This document shows positions 16,630 through 25,474 of a DNA stretch of 42,422 bases, piece by piece; position 1 is the first letter of the stretch; every line of letters starts with the position of its first letter. The notes below the pieces were generated by a model that was given only the letters and a program-made list of their open reading frames with translations, ran no database searches and was not told the DNA's origin. Both the position numbers and the translations under genes were made by a program. Source of the stretch: Candidatus Gottesmanbacteria bacterium RIFCSPHIGHO2_01_FULL_46_14 (GTDB lineage: Bacteria; Patescibacteriota; Microgenomatia; UBA10105; UBA927); the NCBI GenBank assembly GCA_001780895.1, contig MFJJ01000019.1, forward strand, positions 1-42,422, read 5' to 3'.

Positions 16630-17664
16630 ATGTTTCAGCCTCACTATACCATTACAGATCAGCTTTTAGCAAATATTAAAAGAATAAGTAGCCTTGTCAA
16701 TGAGCTTAATAATAAACGCTTTCCCAATATCGTGCTTTTGGAGCTGGAAAGAAGCGCTCGTGAAGTATCATCGTATGCCTCAACAAGTATCGAAGGGAAC
16801 CCATTGCCTTTAACTGAAGTTAAAAAAATACTTAAGTCAATTCCTACTCATGCACGAGATAGTGAAAAAGAAGTAATTAATTACAACCAAGCGTTAAAAG
16901 ATTTAAATAAACAGCTTGAAGAGGGTGAAATAGCATTATCTCTTCGTTTTATTCTGAAAATTCAAAAACAAGTTATTGAGGGTTTACTACCAAAATTTGA
17001 GACAGGAAGACTCAGGCAAAACTCGGTTGTCGTGAATGATCCAAGAGCTGGACGGGTCGTTTATTTACCCCCAGATACAAAAGATGTAGGAATCCTCATG
17101 GAAGACGTAGTTGCATTTACGAACGATAATAAAGGGAACGTAGATCCACTTATCTTAGCTGGAATATTTCATAAGCAAACGGTACTTATTCATCCGTTTA
17201 TGGATGGTAACGGAAGAACAACACGGCTTGTCACAAAAGCATTACTTGCTGCGATGGGACTCAATACGTTTAATCTCTTCAGTTTTGAAAATTATTATAA
17301 TAAAAATGTTACAAAGTACTTTCAGACTGTGGGAGAATTTGGCAATTACTATGAATTAGTAGATAAAGTAAATTTTACCAATTGGCTTGAGTATTTTACT
17401 GAAGGAATTATTGATGAACTCTTAAGAGTTCAAAAAATACTTCCGGAAATTGCAGTAAGCCCTGAAAGTGAATTACAACCATATCACCTCAAAATGCTTG
17501 AGTTTATTCAAAAGAAAGGCTTCGTTCATGACAGTGATTATGCAAAGTTCACAGCTCGCGCAAAGGCGACAAGAGCACTTGACTTTCAAAAGCTCATTGA
17601 ACTTGGATTAATAGAAAGACGTGGTAAAGGAAGAGCGACGTATTATGTATCGAAAGGAAAATAA
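16630..17664 (+). CDS. Fic family protein (class II-like, N-terminal inhibitory motif)
   Basis: Fic motif 'HPFMDGNGRTTRL'; N-terminal 'STSIEGN' inhibitory-helix-like motif; C-terminal wHTH. Confidence 0.93.
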   Translation: MFQPHYTITDQLLANIKRISSLVNELNNKRFPNIVLLELERSAREVSSYASTSIEGNPLPLTEVKKILKSIPTHARDSEKEVINYNQALKDLNKQLEEGEIALSLRFILKIQKQVIEGLLPKFETGRLRQNSVVVNDPRAGRVVYLPPDTKDVGILMEDVVAFTNDNKGNVDPLILAGIFHKQTVLIHPFMDGNGRTTRLVTKALLAAMGLNTFNLFSFENYYNKNVTKYFQTVGEFGNYYELVDKVNFTNWLEYFTEGIIDELLRVQKILPEIAVSPESELQPYHLKMLEFIQKKGFVHDSDYAKFTARAKATRALDFQKLIELGLIERRGKGRATYYVSKGK

Positions 17665-17697
17665 TGTTTAGGAACGGTCCTCAGCTTGGGATCTGGG

Positions 17698-17768
17698 CTG
17701 GGAGGCTTGGATTCGAACCAAGATAGCATCCTCCAGAGGGATGCGTACTACCGTTATACGACCTCCCA
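17698..17768 (-). tRNA. tRNA-Gln (anticodon CUG), CCA not encoded
   Basis: Minus strand TGGGAGG...CATCC-CTCTGGA-GGATG...CTTGGTTCGAATCCAAG-CCTCCCA-G; anticodon loop C-U-CUG-G-A. Confidence 0.92.
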
Positions 17769-17882
17769 GCTCAATTCCCAATTAATGTATTTAAAAACTC
17801 TCTTCCCTGACCAGATTTCAAAAATACCTCTCGTTTTCTCTTCTCGTGAACCAAGACACTCCGCCTCAGGCAGACAAATACT

Positions 17883-18665
17883 TCACTCTGGCAGGCTGAT
17901 TATACCAGTTTTGGAGCGCGTGATTAAACCGTCAGCTATGAGATCCTTAAGAATTGCTCTGAGTTCTTTTTTGGATTTATCGAGGTTTCGGAGAAGTTGT
18001 TTTTCAGATTGTGACTTCTCCCTTAGTCTATTGATGATTTGGCCACGGAAATACCGGTTTGTTTGATGAAAGGGGATAGTCTGTTTTGTCGGTTTGCGAA
18101 TGCGAACGAGTTCAAGAGCACCGTAGTCCATCAGCGCTTGGTGCCATTCCCCGGCTTTGCCTTTGGGGAGGAGTTGGTCGGCAATTTCCTGGATTGTTTT
18201 TTCGCTCTGGGGCTTATCTTCAAAGAAGAAATGTGTAATAATCTGCCGGATATTTGTATCGACCATTGCCACATTTTGCCGATAAGCGAACACCAAAATT
18301 GCTCGAGCAGTATATTTGCCCAATCCGGGGAGTTTAACCAGTTCTGACTCGATTTTTGGGAGTTTGCCTGCTTTAGCCGTTTTCTGAAGGTAGAGTGCCC
18401 GGCGGTTATAGCCCATGCCTTTCCAAGCACGCAGAACATCTGCCGGACTGGCGTTGGCTAATGATTTGAGCGTAGGGAAGTGATGAAGAAACTCTTTATA
18501 CTTCGGAAGAACCCGTGATACCTGTGTTTGTTGCAGCATGACTTCCGAAACGACGATTTTGTATGGATCATGCGTATGTCTCCAGGGGAGATCCCTTTTA
18601 TTCTTTTTCCACCAGGTAAATATTTTGTTTTGAAAAGCTTTTGGAGACAGCGTCATACCGGGCAT
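17883..18665 (-). CDS. MutY-like A/G-specific adenine glycosylase lacking Fe-S ligands
   Basis: 'LPWRHTHDPYKIVVSEVMLQQTQVSRVLPKYKEF', HhH 'LPGLGKYTARAIL', 'AMVDTNIRQII'. Post-HhH region has no cysteines. Confidence 0.88.
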   Translation of the reverse strand: MPGMTLSPKAFQNKIFTWWKKNKRDLPWRHTHDPYKIVVSEVMLQQTQVSRVLPKYKEFLHHFPTLKSLANASPADVLRAWKGMGYNRRALYLQKTAKAGKLPKIESELVKLPGLGKYTARAILVFAYRQNVAMVDTNIRQIITHFFFEDKPQSEKTIQEIADQLLPKGKAGEWHQALMDYGALELVRIRKPTKQTIPFHQTNRYFRGQIINRLREKSQSEKQLLRNLDKSKKELRAILKDLIADGLITRSKTGIISLPE

Positions 18666-18683
18666 TATAGTACAATAGGAGCT

Positions 18684-19544
18684 ATGAAAAGCGGCATCGT
18701 TTGCTTGGTGGGAAGGCCAAACGTAGGCAAATCTACGCTCCTTAATAATATCCTTGGTCAGAAGGTTGCTATCACCTCACCTAAGCCTCAAACCACGCGT
18801 GTCAATCTTGAGGCTGTCTACGAGGATGATCGCGGACAGATCGTCTTTGTCGATACGCCGGGGATATTTGGCAAAGTCGTCGATTCACTCTCCAAGCGAA
18901 TCAATCCAAGAGCAGAGCAAGCGCTTTCCCGCCATGTGGACGTGGTGATCTATATGGTCGATCACACCCGGGAAAAGGATTTTGAGGAAAATAAAGCAAT
19001 CGGTATTGTCCGGAAAATCAAGGCTCCCAAGATATTGGTTATCAATAAATCTGACGTCCGGACTCCTACGTACATTGTCCAATACAAATTTCTGGAAGAA
19101 GAATTTGATCGCACGATAGAAATATCGGCCCTTCACCGGAAAAATTTAAATACGCTTCTTGAGGCAATTTTTGAACTCTTGCCGGAAGGTAAACCCATGG
19201 TGGATACCAAAGATATGGTCCAGCCGGGACTTAATATCGAAAGCAAAACGTTTTTGGCAGAGATTATTCGGGAAAAAGCATTTCTCTTTCTTCGTCGCGA
19301 GGTGCCCTACCGCGTGACGGCGATCGTTGATGAAGTCGTTGAGCGGGGGAGCGGCGCACTCTACATTAAAGCGAGAATCCTGACGACCGAGGATCGCTAC
19401 AAAGCAATGATTATCGGGGCAGGCGGGGTAATGATAAAAGAAATTAGCATGGCCAGCCGTAAAGAACTTGAGACAGCAACGAGCAAGAAGGTATTTCTAG
19501 ATCTCACCGTCGAAACCAACGAGCACTGGATGGATTTTGTATAG
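18684..19544 (+). CDS. era: GTPase Era
   Basis: 'GRPNVGKSTLLNNILGQKVAITSPKPQTTR', 'DTPGIFG', 'NKSD', KH-domain C-terminus. ATG at 18684. Confidence 0.93.
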   Translation: MKSGIVCLVGRPNVGKSTLLNNILGQKVAITSPKPQTTRVNLEAVYEDDRGQIVFVDTPGIFGKVVDSLSKRINPRAEQALSRHVDVVIYMVDHTREKDFEENKAIGIVRKIKAPKILVINKSDVRTPTYIVQYKFLEEEFDRTIEISALHRKNLNTLLEAIFELLPEGKPMVDTKDMVQPGLNIESKTFLAEIIREKAFLFLRREVPYRVTAIVDEVVERGSGALYIKARILTTEDRYKAMIIGAGGVMIKEISMASRKELETATSKKVFLDLTVETNEHWMDFV

Positions 19545-19581
19545 CTGTAAAGTTGACGTATGTATAACACTGTAATACAAT

Positions 19582-19857
19582 ATGACTAGAATTATCGTTC
19601 GTGTGTTGGTGTTTGATAAGGTTAACCGCGAACATATTAAGAAACATAAGGTTACAGAAGAAGAGATTGAAGTAGTTGGAAAGAAGTTTCTTTATCATCG
19701 AAGGGCGCATTCGGGTAGGTATTTAGCAATTGGAAGAGTTGGTCAAAGAATCCTGACGATCATTATTAGAAGAACTTCTGTAGGAAAATATTATGTAGTT
19801 ACCGCACGGGATGCGAGTAAAAAAGAAAGGAAAGATCTCTATGAAAAAGAAAAGTAA
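19582..19857 (+). CDS. BrnT-like toxin
   Basis: 'DKVNREHIKKHKVTEEEIEVVGKKFLYHRRAHSGRYLAIGRVGQRILTIIIRR...YYVVTARDASKKERKDL'. Confidence 0.75.
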   Translation: MTRIIVRVLVFDKVNREHIKKHKVTEEEIEVVGKKFLYHRRAHSGRYLAIGRVGQRILTIIIRRTSVGKYYVVTARDASKKERKDLYEKEK

Positions 19858-20113
19858 AATTCCTAAATTCAGATCATATAAAGAAGAAGCTAATTTTTGG
19901 GACACACATAATGTCACGGATTTTGAAGGGGAAACCAAAGATGTTGATATCATTGTTGAACTCGATAAACCACGAGATGAAACAGTAGTGCTTCGTCTTC
20001 AAAAAAAAGTTAAGAATAAGCTTGAAAAAACCGCCCGATCCAAAGGATTAAATGTATCCACGTTGGCCCGTATGTGGCTTATGGAAAAGCTCCAATCAAG
20101 TAGATTCTCATAA
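19841..20113 (+). CDS. CopG/BrnA-like antitoxin
   Basis: 'IPKFRSYKEEANFWDTHNVTDFEGE' plus ribbon-helix-helix-like C-terminus; overlaps toxin gene. Confidence 0.8.
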   Translation: MKKKSKIPKFRSYKEEANFWDTHNVTDFEGETKDVDIIVELDKPRDETVVLRLQKKVKNKLEKTARSKGLNVSTLARMWLMEKLQSSRFS

Positions 20114-20124
20114 TTTTTCAAACC

Positions 20125-20889
20125 ATGAAGCTCATGACATATAACATTCTCGATGGAGGAGTGGATCGACTGGGGCTCATAATAGAGGCGATTACTTCAG
20201 TCGGTCCTGATTATCTTACGATTAATGAAGCCAATACGTTTGCCGCTGATGGCAATAAAGTCCTTAAAGAAGTTTCTTCCAAAATTGGTTTACCATACTG
20301 TGACATCGCTTTGTCCGGAGAATATGACTATCATGTGGCGGTATTTTCAAAATATCCGCTGGAAACGGTACAGAAAATCCAACCACTCAAACGAGCGTGT
20401 ATTATTGCGACCGTAAAGACAGATGTAGGTGAACTCTCGATTGCCAGTCTGCATATGAATCCTTATGCGGAAGATTTGCGCCGGGAAGAAATAGAACGGG
20501 TACTTTCCTATCAGAACAAATTTGAAAAACGAATTCTCATGGGAGATATGAATTCTCTTTCAGGGGAAGATGGATATAACCCAAAGATGGTACAAGAATT
20601 TAATGACATTCAGAAAAAGAAATATACAAAAAACGGAAAATTACGTTTTGACGTCATCAGCACAATGACCGGAGCTGGCTACAATGATTCTGCCGTCGTC
20701 CTCAAGAAAAACAATATTTCTACTGTTCCTACGCCGATGAATGAAGGTGCAGCCCATGGAGATGTGCGGCTTGATTATATTTTCGTTTCTCGGCCCTTGG
20801 TATCTCATCTTGCAAACTACGAGGTAATCAAGAATGAAGTGACAAAAAAAGCGTCCGATCATTATCCAGTTGTAGTGGAGATTACGTAA
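20125..20889 (+). CDS. Endonuclease/exonuclease/phosphatase family protein
   Basis: 'MTYNILDGG', 'TINEAN', 'ILMGDMNSL', 'RLDYIFVS', 'ASDHYPVVVEI' motifs. Confidence 0.88.
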   Translation: MKLMTYNILDGGVDRLGLIIEAITSVGPDYLTINEANTFAADGNKVLKEVSSKIGLPYCDIALSGEYDYHVAVFSKYPLETVQKIQPLKRACIIATVKTDVGELSIASLHMNPYAEDLRREEIERVLSYQNKFEKRILMGDMNSLSGEDGYNPKMVQEFNDIQKKKYTKNGKLRFDVISTMTGAGYNDSAVVLKKNNISTVPTPMNEGAAHGDVRLDYIFVSRPLVSHLANYEVIKNEVTKKASDHYPVVVEIT

Positions 20890-20895
20890 TATCGT

Positions 20896-21528
20896 ATGAA
20901 GAAACACGTTCCGTTTGTTTCCAATACTTCCGATGATATGCATTGTGTACCGGCAGTGTTTCGAATGGTGCATAAATACTTTCTAAAAAAGGATATCAGT
21001 TGGAAAGAAATTGACAAGATCTTGAAAGTCGTGTCGGGAAAAGGAACGTGGACATTTCCGGGCCTCACCGGATTTGCCAAAAAGGGAATTTCCATTATCC
21101 AGATCGAGCAGGTCGATTACGAGAATATGTATCGCCAAGAACCTGAGTATTTGCACAAAGTCGTAGGCGAAAAAAATGCCCAGTATTATCTTACAAAAAG
21201 TAATATTGCCTCAGTCATTCCCTTTGTTCCGGATTTTCTCAAACACGTCCATCACGAGACGAGACGGGGGACAGTTGAGGAGATTATTGATTTTTTAAAA
21301 GAAGGGGGACTCGTTGGTGTCGAAGTAAACTCGGCGACACTCAACAATAATCCAGGATTTAACCTGCACTATATTTTGCTTTACGACTTTGATGAGAAAT
21401 ATATCACGTTTCATGATCCTGGGTTGCCCCCGATTGAGGGGAGAAGAATTACTATCGAAGACTTGAGAAAATGTTACGATTATCCTGGTGCAAATGGTGG
21501 AATAACGGTATTTAAGAATAATACATGA
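20896..21528 (+). CDS. C39-like (papain-fold) cysteine peptidase family protein
   Basis: 'SDDMHCVPAVFRMVHKYF' (candidate Cys) and 'NLHYILLYDFDEKYITFHDPG' (candidate His/Asp). Confidence 0.7.
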   Translation: MKKHVPFVSNTSDDMHCVPAVFRMVHKYFLKKDISWKEIDKILKVVSGKGTWTFPGLTGFAKKGISIIQIEQVDYENMYRQEPEYLHKVVGEKNAQYYLTKSNIASVIPFVPDFLKHVHHETRRGTVEEIIDFLKEGGLVGVEVNSATLNNNPGFNLHYILLYDFDEKYITFHDPGLPPIEGRRITIEDLRKCYDYPGANGGITVFKNNT

Positions 21529-21878
21529 AAGTTTTTCATTTAGTGAGGAAGGACGACTGGGAGAAAAGGAAAGATTTAGAGTATTACGCCCCGCCCTCAT
21601 TAGAGCGAGAAGGATTCATTCATTGTTCAACTGTAGGTCAGGTATTAGCCACAGCAAGCAGACGATTTAGTGGAGTCACAGATTTATTAATTCTTATCGT
21701 TAATTCAGATAAAGTTCCAACAGAGATTGTCTATGAAGATCTTCGTGGAACTGGCGAAAAACATCCACATATTTATGGTCCGTTGTCTCGAGAAGCAATC
21801 GAAAAGGTAATCGCATTTCTGTGTGATAAGGATGGAGAGTTTACCTCGCTGCCTATAGAATTGGATAAATATGATTGA
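21525..21878 (+). CDS. DUF952 domain protein
   Basis: 'VFHLVRKDDWE...YAPPSLEREGFIHCSTVGQVLATASRRF...EDLRGTGEKHPHIYGPLSREAI'. Confidence 0.88.
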   Translation: MKVFHLVRKDDWEKRKDLEYYAPPSLEREGFIHCSTVGQVLATASRRFSGVTDLLILIVNSDKVPTEIVYEDLRGTGEKHPHIYGPLSREAIEKVIAFLCDKDGEFTSLPIELDKYD

Positions 21879-22797
21879 CAAATCTCAATTATCTAAAATC
21901 GGTATCGGAATGTGGGGGATTGGAGGATTAGATAAAAGAAATCCCGACAATAATGACGAAGGTCAGGTAGAAGCCATTGCATACGCGTTTTCCAAAGGCC
22001 TTAATTTCTTTGAAACGGTACTTTGGTACGCAGAAGGTTGGGCTGCCAAGCTCGCAGCACAGGCGCTGAAGAAATCAGGAAAAAAACGTGACGAGATTTT
22101 CATATCGCAAGGGATTTATCAATATAAGCTTGCAGATCTTGCGGGAGCAGAAAAAGAAGTAGAGGACTTTGAAGAAATTTTTCAAACTGAGTATGTTGAT
22201 ACGATGTTATTTCCCCTAGGGGCCTATCAAAAATTCGGGCAGCGAGAGAGCATTGAGTTTTTTCATAAAATGCTAGATCTGAAAAAAACGAGATCTGTAA
22301 GCGTTACAAATGCTAATCTCCCTTTGCTAAAAACCCTGCATAAGGAATTTGGAGATAAACTGTTTTCTCATGAGCTCACGTATAGTTTTGAAATTCGAGA
22401 AAATGATAACTTGGGTATAATAGGATTTGCCAATGGGCATGGGATGCTTAATGTTGTCTTTCAACCTCTCCGAAGGAATCGTACCGCGGTACATAATTGG
22501 AGTCTGTTGACCGAGTTGGCAGCAAAATATCACAAAACGCAAAATCAAATCATAATCAATTGGATCGTATCAAGGGGATTTTTACCGCTCAATAAATCAG
22601 AAAATACCAAACACATCGACGAGAATCTCGCGGCACTGGAATTTGTTATGGATAAAAATGATTTGAATCATTTAACCTCGTTTCGTGTACCAGGCTATAG
22701 ATCTCCGAAGATTGACTGGAACGGATCAGGCGATGGTGTCCCCGTCTTCATGCTTCCGAACGTATTTGACGATGAATACAAAAAACAAATTCTATGA
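21871..22797 (+). CDS. Aldo/keto reductase-fold protein, apparently atypical active site
   Basis: AKR-like layout (IGIGMWGIGG..., FFETVLWYAEGWAAKLAAQALKK, RSVSVTNANLPLL, QIIINWIVSRG). Confidence 0.7.
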   Translation: MIDKSQLSKIGIGMWGIGGLDKRNPDNNDEGQVEAIAYAFSKGLNFFETVLWYAEGWAAKLAAQALKKSGKKRDEIFISQGIYQYKLADLAGAEKEVEDFEEIFQTEYVDTMLFPLGAYQKFGQRESIEFFHKMLDLKKTRSVSVTNANLPLLKTLHKEFGDKLFSHELTYSFEIRENDNLGIIGFANGHGMLNVVFQPLRRNRTAVHNWSLLTELAAKYHKTQNQIIINWIVSRGFLPLNKSENTKHIDENLAALEFVMDKNDLNHLTSFRVPGYRSPKIDWNGSGDGVPVFMLPNVFDDEYKKQIL

Positions 22798-23177
22798 ATA
22801 GACTACGGTGGCAGGGAGTAATAATCAAAGAGAGCTTAAATAATCAGTCGGTCTTTGGTGAGGTAAAAATCGTTGGGACAAAAGAGGCACAATTGGAAAG
22901 CGAGGGAGAGCGTGGGATGTTTCATTTTTTGAGTGTTGAGGTTGAAGATAATAAACTCGAAAATGTTTTGGAGAAGCTAAAGAAAAGCCTCAGGCCGAGT
23001 TGGTATGTACACTTAGTAAAAGGCAATGTTTTGCATGTCGCCTTTTTAGGTAAAGTAATGACGGCCCACACAGACAATGCTAGTGAGTTTGAGAGTATAC
23101 GAATTCATGCTCTATCAAAGGGCATACACGCCGATCAGTTGCCTCTTGAGCATCTTCTTGCCCATCCGTTTGACTGA
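22794..23177 (+). CDS. Hypothetical protein (127 aa)
   Basis: ATGA overlap with the AKR-like gene; intact ORF; no family recognised with confidence. Confidence 0.55.
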   Translation: MNRLRWQGVIIKESLNNQSVFGEVKIVGTKEAQLESEGERGMFHFLSVEVEDNKLENVLEKLKKSLRPSWYVHLVKGNVLHVAFLGKVMTAHTDNASEFESIRIHALSKGIHADQLPLEHLLAHPFD

Positions 23178-23262
23178 GAGTCGTGAAATAACGCAAATTG
23201 ACAATCTCTCTCATGAAGAGTTTTTGACATTAGAAGTTTTTCTAAGTAAGATAATAGTGGTG

Positions 23263-23433
23263 ATGCATATGTCTTTACCTAAAGCAAAAAAGAAAAAATT
23301 AATCAAAGAGAAGGAATTCGTTAAAATTGCTCAGAAAGTGAAAAAAAGCTTAGAACAAGAAGCAAAATATCTGCTTGAAGGAAGGGTGAAGAATGGAAAT
23401 AGTGTATCCCACGCAATTTATTTCCTCCCTTAG
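23263..23433 (+). CDS. Small lysine-rich protein, candidate antitoxin of the PIN gene
   Basis: MHMSLPKAKKKKLIKEKEFVKIAQKVKKSLEQEAKYLLEGRVKNGNSVSHAIYFLP. Preceded by TTGACA-17-TAAGAT; overlaps the PIN gene by 41 nt. Confidence 0.5.
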   Translation: MHMSLPKAKKKKLIKEKEFVKIAQKVKKSLEQEAKYLLEGRVKNGNSVSHAIYFLP

Positions 23434-23893
23434 GGGAAAACATCTTCTACTTGATACGAACGTATTTAGAGATGCAGTTTCAAGATCGACCGATTTTAGC
23501 CGTTTCTTCAATAATCTCAAACAGAATGATATTACGTTGGTTACGGTTGACTTTGTTCGACTTGAACTCTTAAAAGGATCTGTAAATGAAACCAAATACA
23601 AAGAAAAGGAGAAACTCATTGCGGAGATTGTGGATGCGACTATACCGATGACGCCGAACATGATTGAGCTTATGTATTCCTTGATTCAGATCTACGGAAT
23701 CGATGGAACCGCACTAACTATCACGGATGTTCTGTTGGGAGCGATGCTAATGCAGTATGGGGATAATATAGCACTACTGATGAGAGATACAACAGATTTT
23801 ATTCAAAGGGTTTTTAAACTTCTTTTTGTGGTTAATGCCCCTTTTGGAAAAGGCATTTGGACCTATGGGGTATATCAATATATAAATTCTTGA
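23393..23893 (+). CDS. PIN domain protein (VapC-like)
   Basis: 'HLLLDTNVFRDAV', 'VTVDFVRLELLKG', 'TALTITDVLLGAMLMQYGDNIALLMRDTTDF'. Confidence 0.8.
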   Translation: MEIVYPTQFISSLRGKHLLLDTNVFRDAVSRSTDFSRFFNNLKQNDITLVTVDFVRLELLKGSVNETKYKEKEKLIAEIVDATIPMTPNMIELMYSLIQIYGIDGTALTITDVLLGAMLMQYGDNIALLMRDTTDFIQRVFKLLFVVNAPFGKGIWTYGVYQYINS

Positions 23894-23906
23894 GCATTTA
23901 GACAAT

Positions 23907-23953
23907 AATAAGCATGACTCGGGGCGAAACCCTCATCATGCTTATTTTGTTTT
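23907..23953. terminator. Terminator between convergent genes
   Basis: AATAAGCATGA...TCATGCTTATT 11-bp perfect stem, inner GGG-CGAAA-CCC, T-rich tail on plus strand. Confidence 0.8.
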
Positions 23954-23965
23954 TGTGAATCGAAT

Positions 23966-24337
23966 TTAGTACGGTCGTCTTCCGCCTCGATCTCCACCTC
24001 TTCCACCTCGATCTCCACCTCTTCCACCTCCACCTCGATTAAATCCACCGCCTCCACCTCCGCCAAAACCTCCACGATCTTCTCGTGGTTGCATTGGTTT
24101 GGCTTCGTTCACTGCAACTGCTCGACCGTCCAATTGCTGGCCGTTCAAGGTTTGCATTGCTTTCTGAGCTTCTTCTTCAGAGCCCATTTCCACAAATCCA
24201 AAACCTTTGGATTTGCCTGTGTATTTATCGGTTATGACTGTTGCTGAGACGACTGTTCCAGTTGCTGCGAAGAAACTTCGAAGACTGTCCTCTGTCGTAT
24301 CCCATGAAAGTCCCCCGACGAATAATTTTGTTGCCAT
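23966..24337 (-). CDS. RRM-domain RNA-binding protein with RGG/Gly-rich tail
   Basis: RNP2 'KLFVGGLS', RNP1 'KGFGFVEM'; tail [35 protein letters not shown]. Good SD at the MATK start. Confidence 0.93.
   Translation of the reverse strand: MATKLFVGGLSWDTTEDSLRSFFAATGTVVSATVITDKYTGKSKGFGFVEMGSEEEAQKAMQTLNGQQLDGRAVAVNEAKPMQPREDRGGFGGGGGGGFNRGGGGRGGDRGGRGGDRGGRRPY
23989..24030. repeat. Two tandem 21-bp units encoding the RGG tail
   Basis: gatctccacctcttccacctc x2. Confidence 0.8.
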
Positions 24338-24452
24338 TAATATCTCACCTCCGCTCCCATTTTTCACTCACCTGTTATTCGCTCTAAATAACCCTCGGGG
24401 GATTACGATTGAATAAAACAGAGAAAAGTTTAGAATGTACCAGCATATTATA

Positions 24453-25259
24453 TCAGGATTGGGACCATCTGGCAAAGATGCCGTTGGGGAGGAGTCGTCC
24501 GCCGACAGTTTCTTTGAGTGCGAGTTCTCCATGCTCTAGTTTTCCCCAATCCATTATTCCCCCGAGCATATGATGAAGAACTAGTGAAGAAAAATCAGCC
24601 GTGTAGGCGTTTATCAAGAAAAATGTTGGTTTTTGAGAAAGAATTGTTTTACATGCATCAATGAGTTTTGGGAGATCTTCTTCGACTTTCCATACTTCTC
24701 CTTTTGAACCTCTTCCAAATCGCGGAGGATCCATAATAATGGCATCATACGTGCTACCGCGTCTGCCTTCCCGGAGGACAAATTTGTATGCGTCTTCTTC
24801 TATCCAACGAATAGGAGTTGAGCGAAGATTTGATGCGGCTGCATTTTCTCGCGCCCAGGTAATCGTGCTTCTCACACTATCCACATGGGTCACATGGGCG
24901 CCGGTTGATGCTGCTGCCAGCGTAGCAGCGCCCGTATAAGCAAAGAGATTGAGAACATTGAGTGGTCTGTGTTGGCTAATCCAATCCCAATTGATCGCTT
25001 GTTCCGGAAATATGCCAACGTGCTTAAACTCAGTCGCACGCAAAATAAACGTGAGTTTTTTGTATGATATTCGAAAAGGGTTCGGAGGAAGAGGGCGGGC
25101 AATACTCCACTGGTCAGGTGCTCGTTTTTGCCACAATGCGCGCGGATCGCTTCGAGCGATCGTATTGGGGCCAAACCGTTCGAGTTTCTCTCCTTGCCCA
25201 CTGTCGATGAGTTCGTAGTCTTTCCAGTCAGTTGGATATTCAATAGAGATTGATAGCAT
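24453..25259 (-). CDS. Class I SAM-dependent rRNA methyltransferase (RlmI-like family)
   Basis: 'VLNLFAYTGAATLAAASTGAHVTHVDSVRSTITWARENAAASNL', 'YDAIIMDPPRFGRGSKGEVWK'. Confidence 0.88.
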   Translation of the reverse strand: MLSISIEYPTDWKDYELIDSGQGEKLERFGPNTIARSDPRALWQKRAPDQWSIARPLPPNPFRISYKKLTFILRATEFKHVGIFPEQAINWDWISQHRPLNVLNLFAYTGAATLAAASTGAHVTHVDSVRSTITWARENAAASNLRSTPIRWIEEDAYKFVLREGRRGSTYDAIIMDPPRFGRGSKGEVWKVEEDLPKLIDACKTILSQKPTFFLINAYTADFSSLVLHHMLGGIMDWGKLEHGELALKETVGGRLLPNGIFARWSQS

Positions 25260-25273
25260 GCTAAGATTGTATC

Positions 25274-25474
25274 ATGATAAGCCAGGAAAAATTAAAAAGT
25301 CTCAAAGACAAACTGGCTCAGTATGAATCAAAACTTGCGTTTAAAATGAAGCGGTATCGCGGAGTTATTCACGAGAGCGCGGCAAGTGAGATGAAGCATC
25401 AGGAGGTTATGGTGCTCAAAGCAATGGTAGCTGATTTACAAAAAGAAATTCACATGCTTGAAAATCAACCATGA
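25274..25474 (+). CDS. Small coiled-coil protein
   Basis: 66 aa heptad-like sequence; ATGA overlap with the next gene. Confidence 0.6.
   Translation: MISQEKLKSLKDKLAQYESKLAFKMKRYRGVIHESAASEMKHQEVMVLKAMVADLQKEIHMLENQP

Noticed and set aside
17686-18066. 126-aa ORF 17686..18066(+)
   Set aside because: It overlaps tRNA-Gln and antisense mutY; no domain support.
18528-18683. N-terminal extension of Era in the ORF track
   Set aside because: It starts at TTG and is antisense to mutY; the G1 motif begins right after ATG at 18684.
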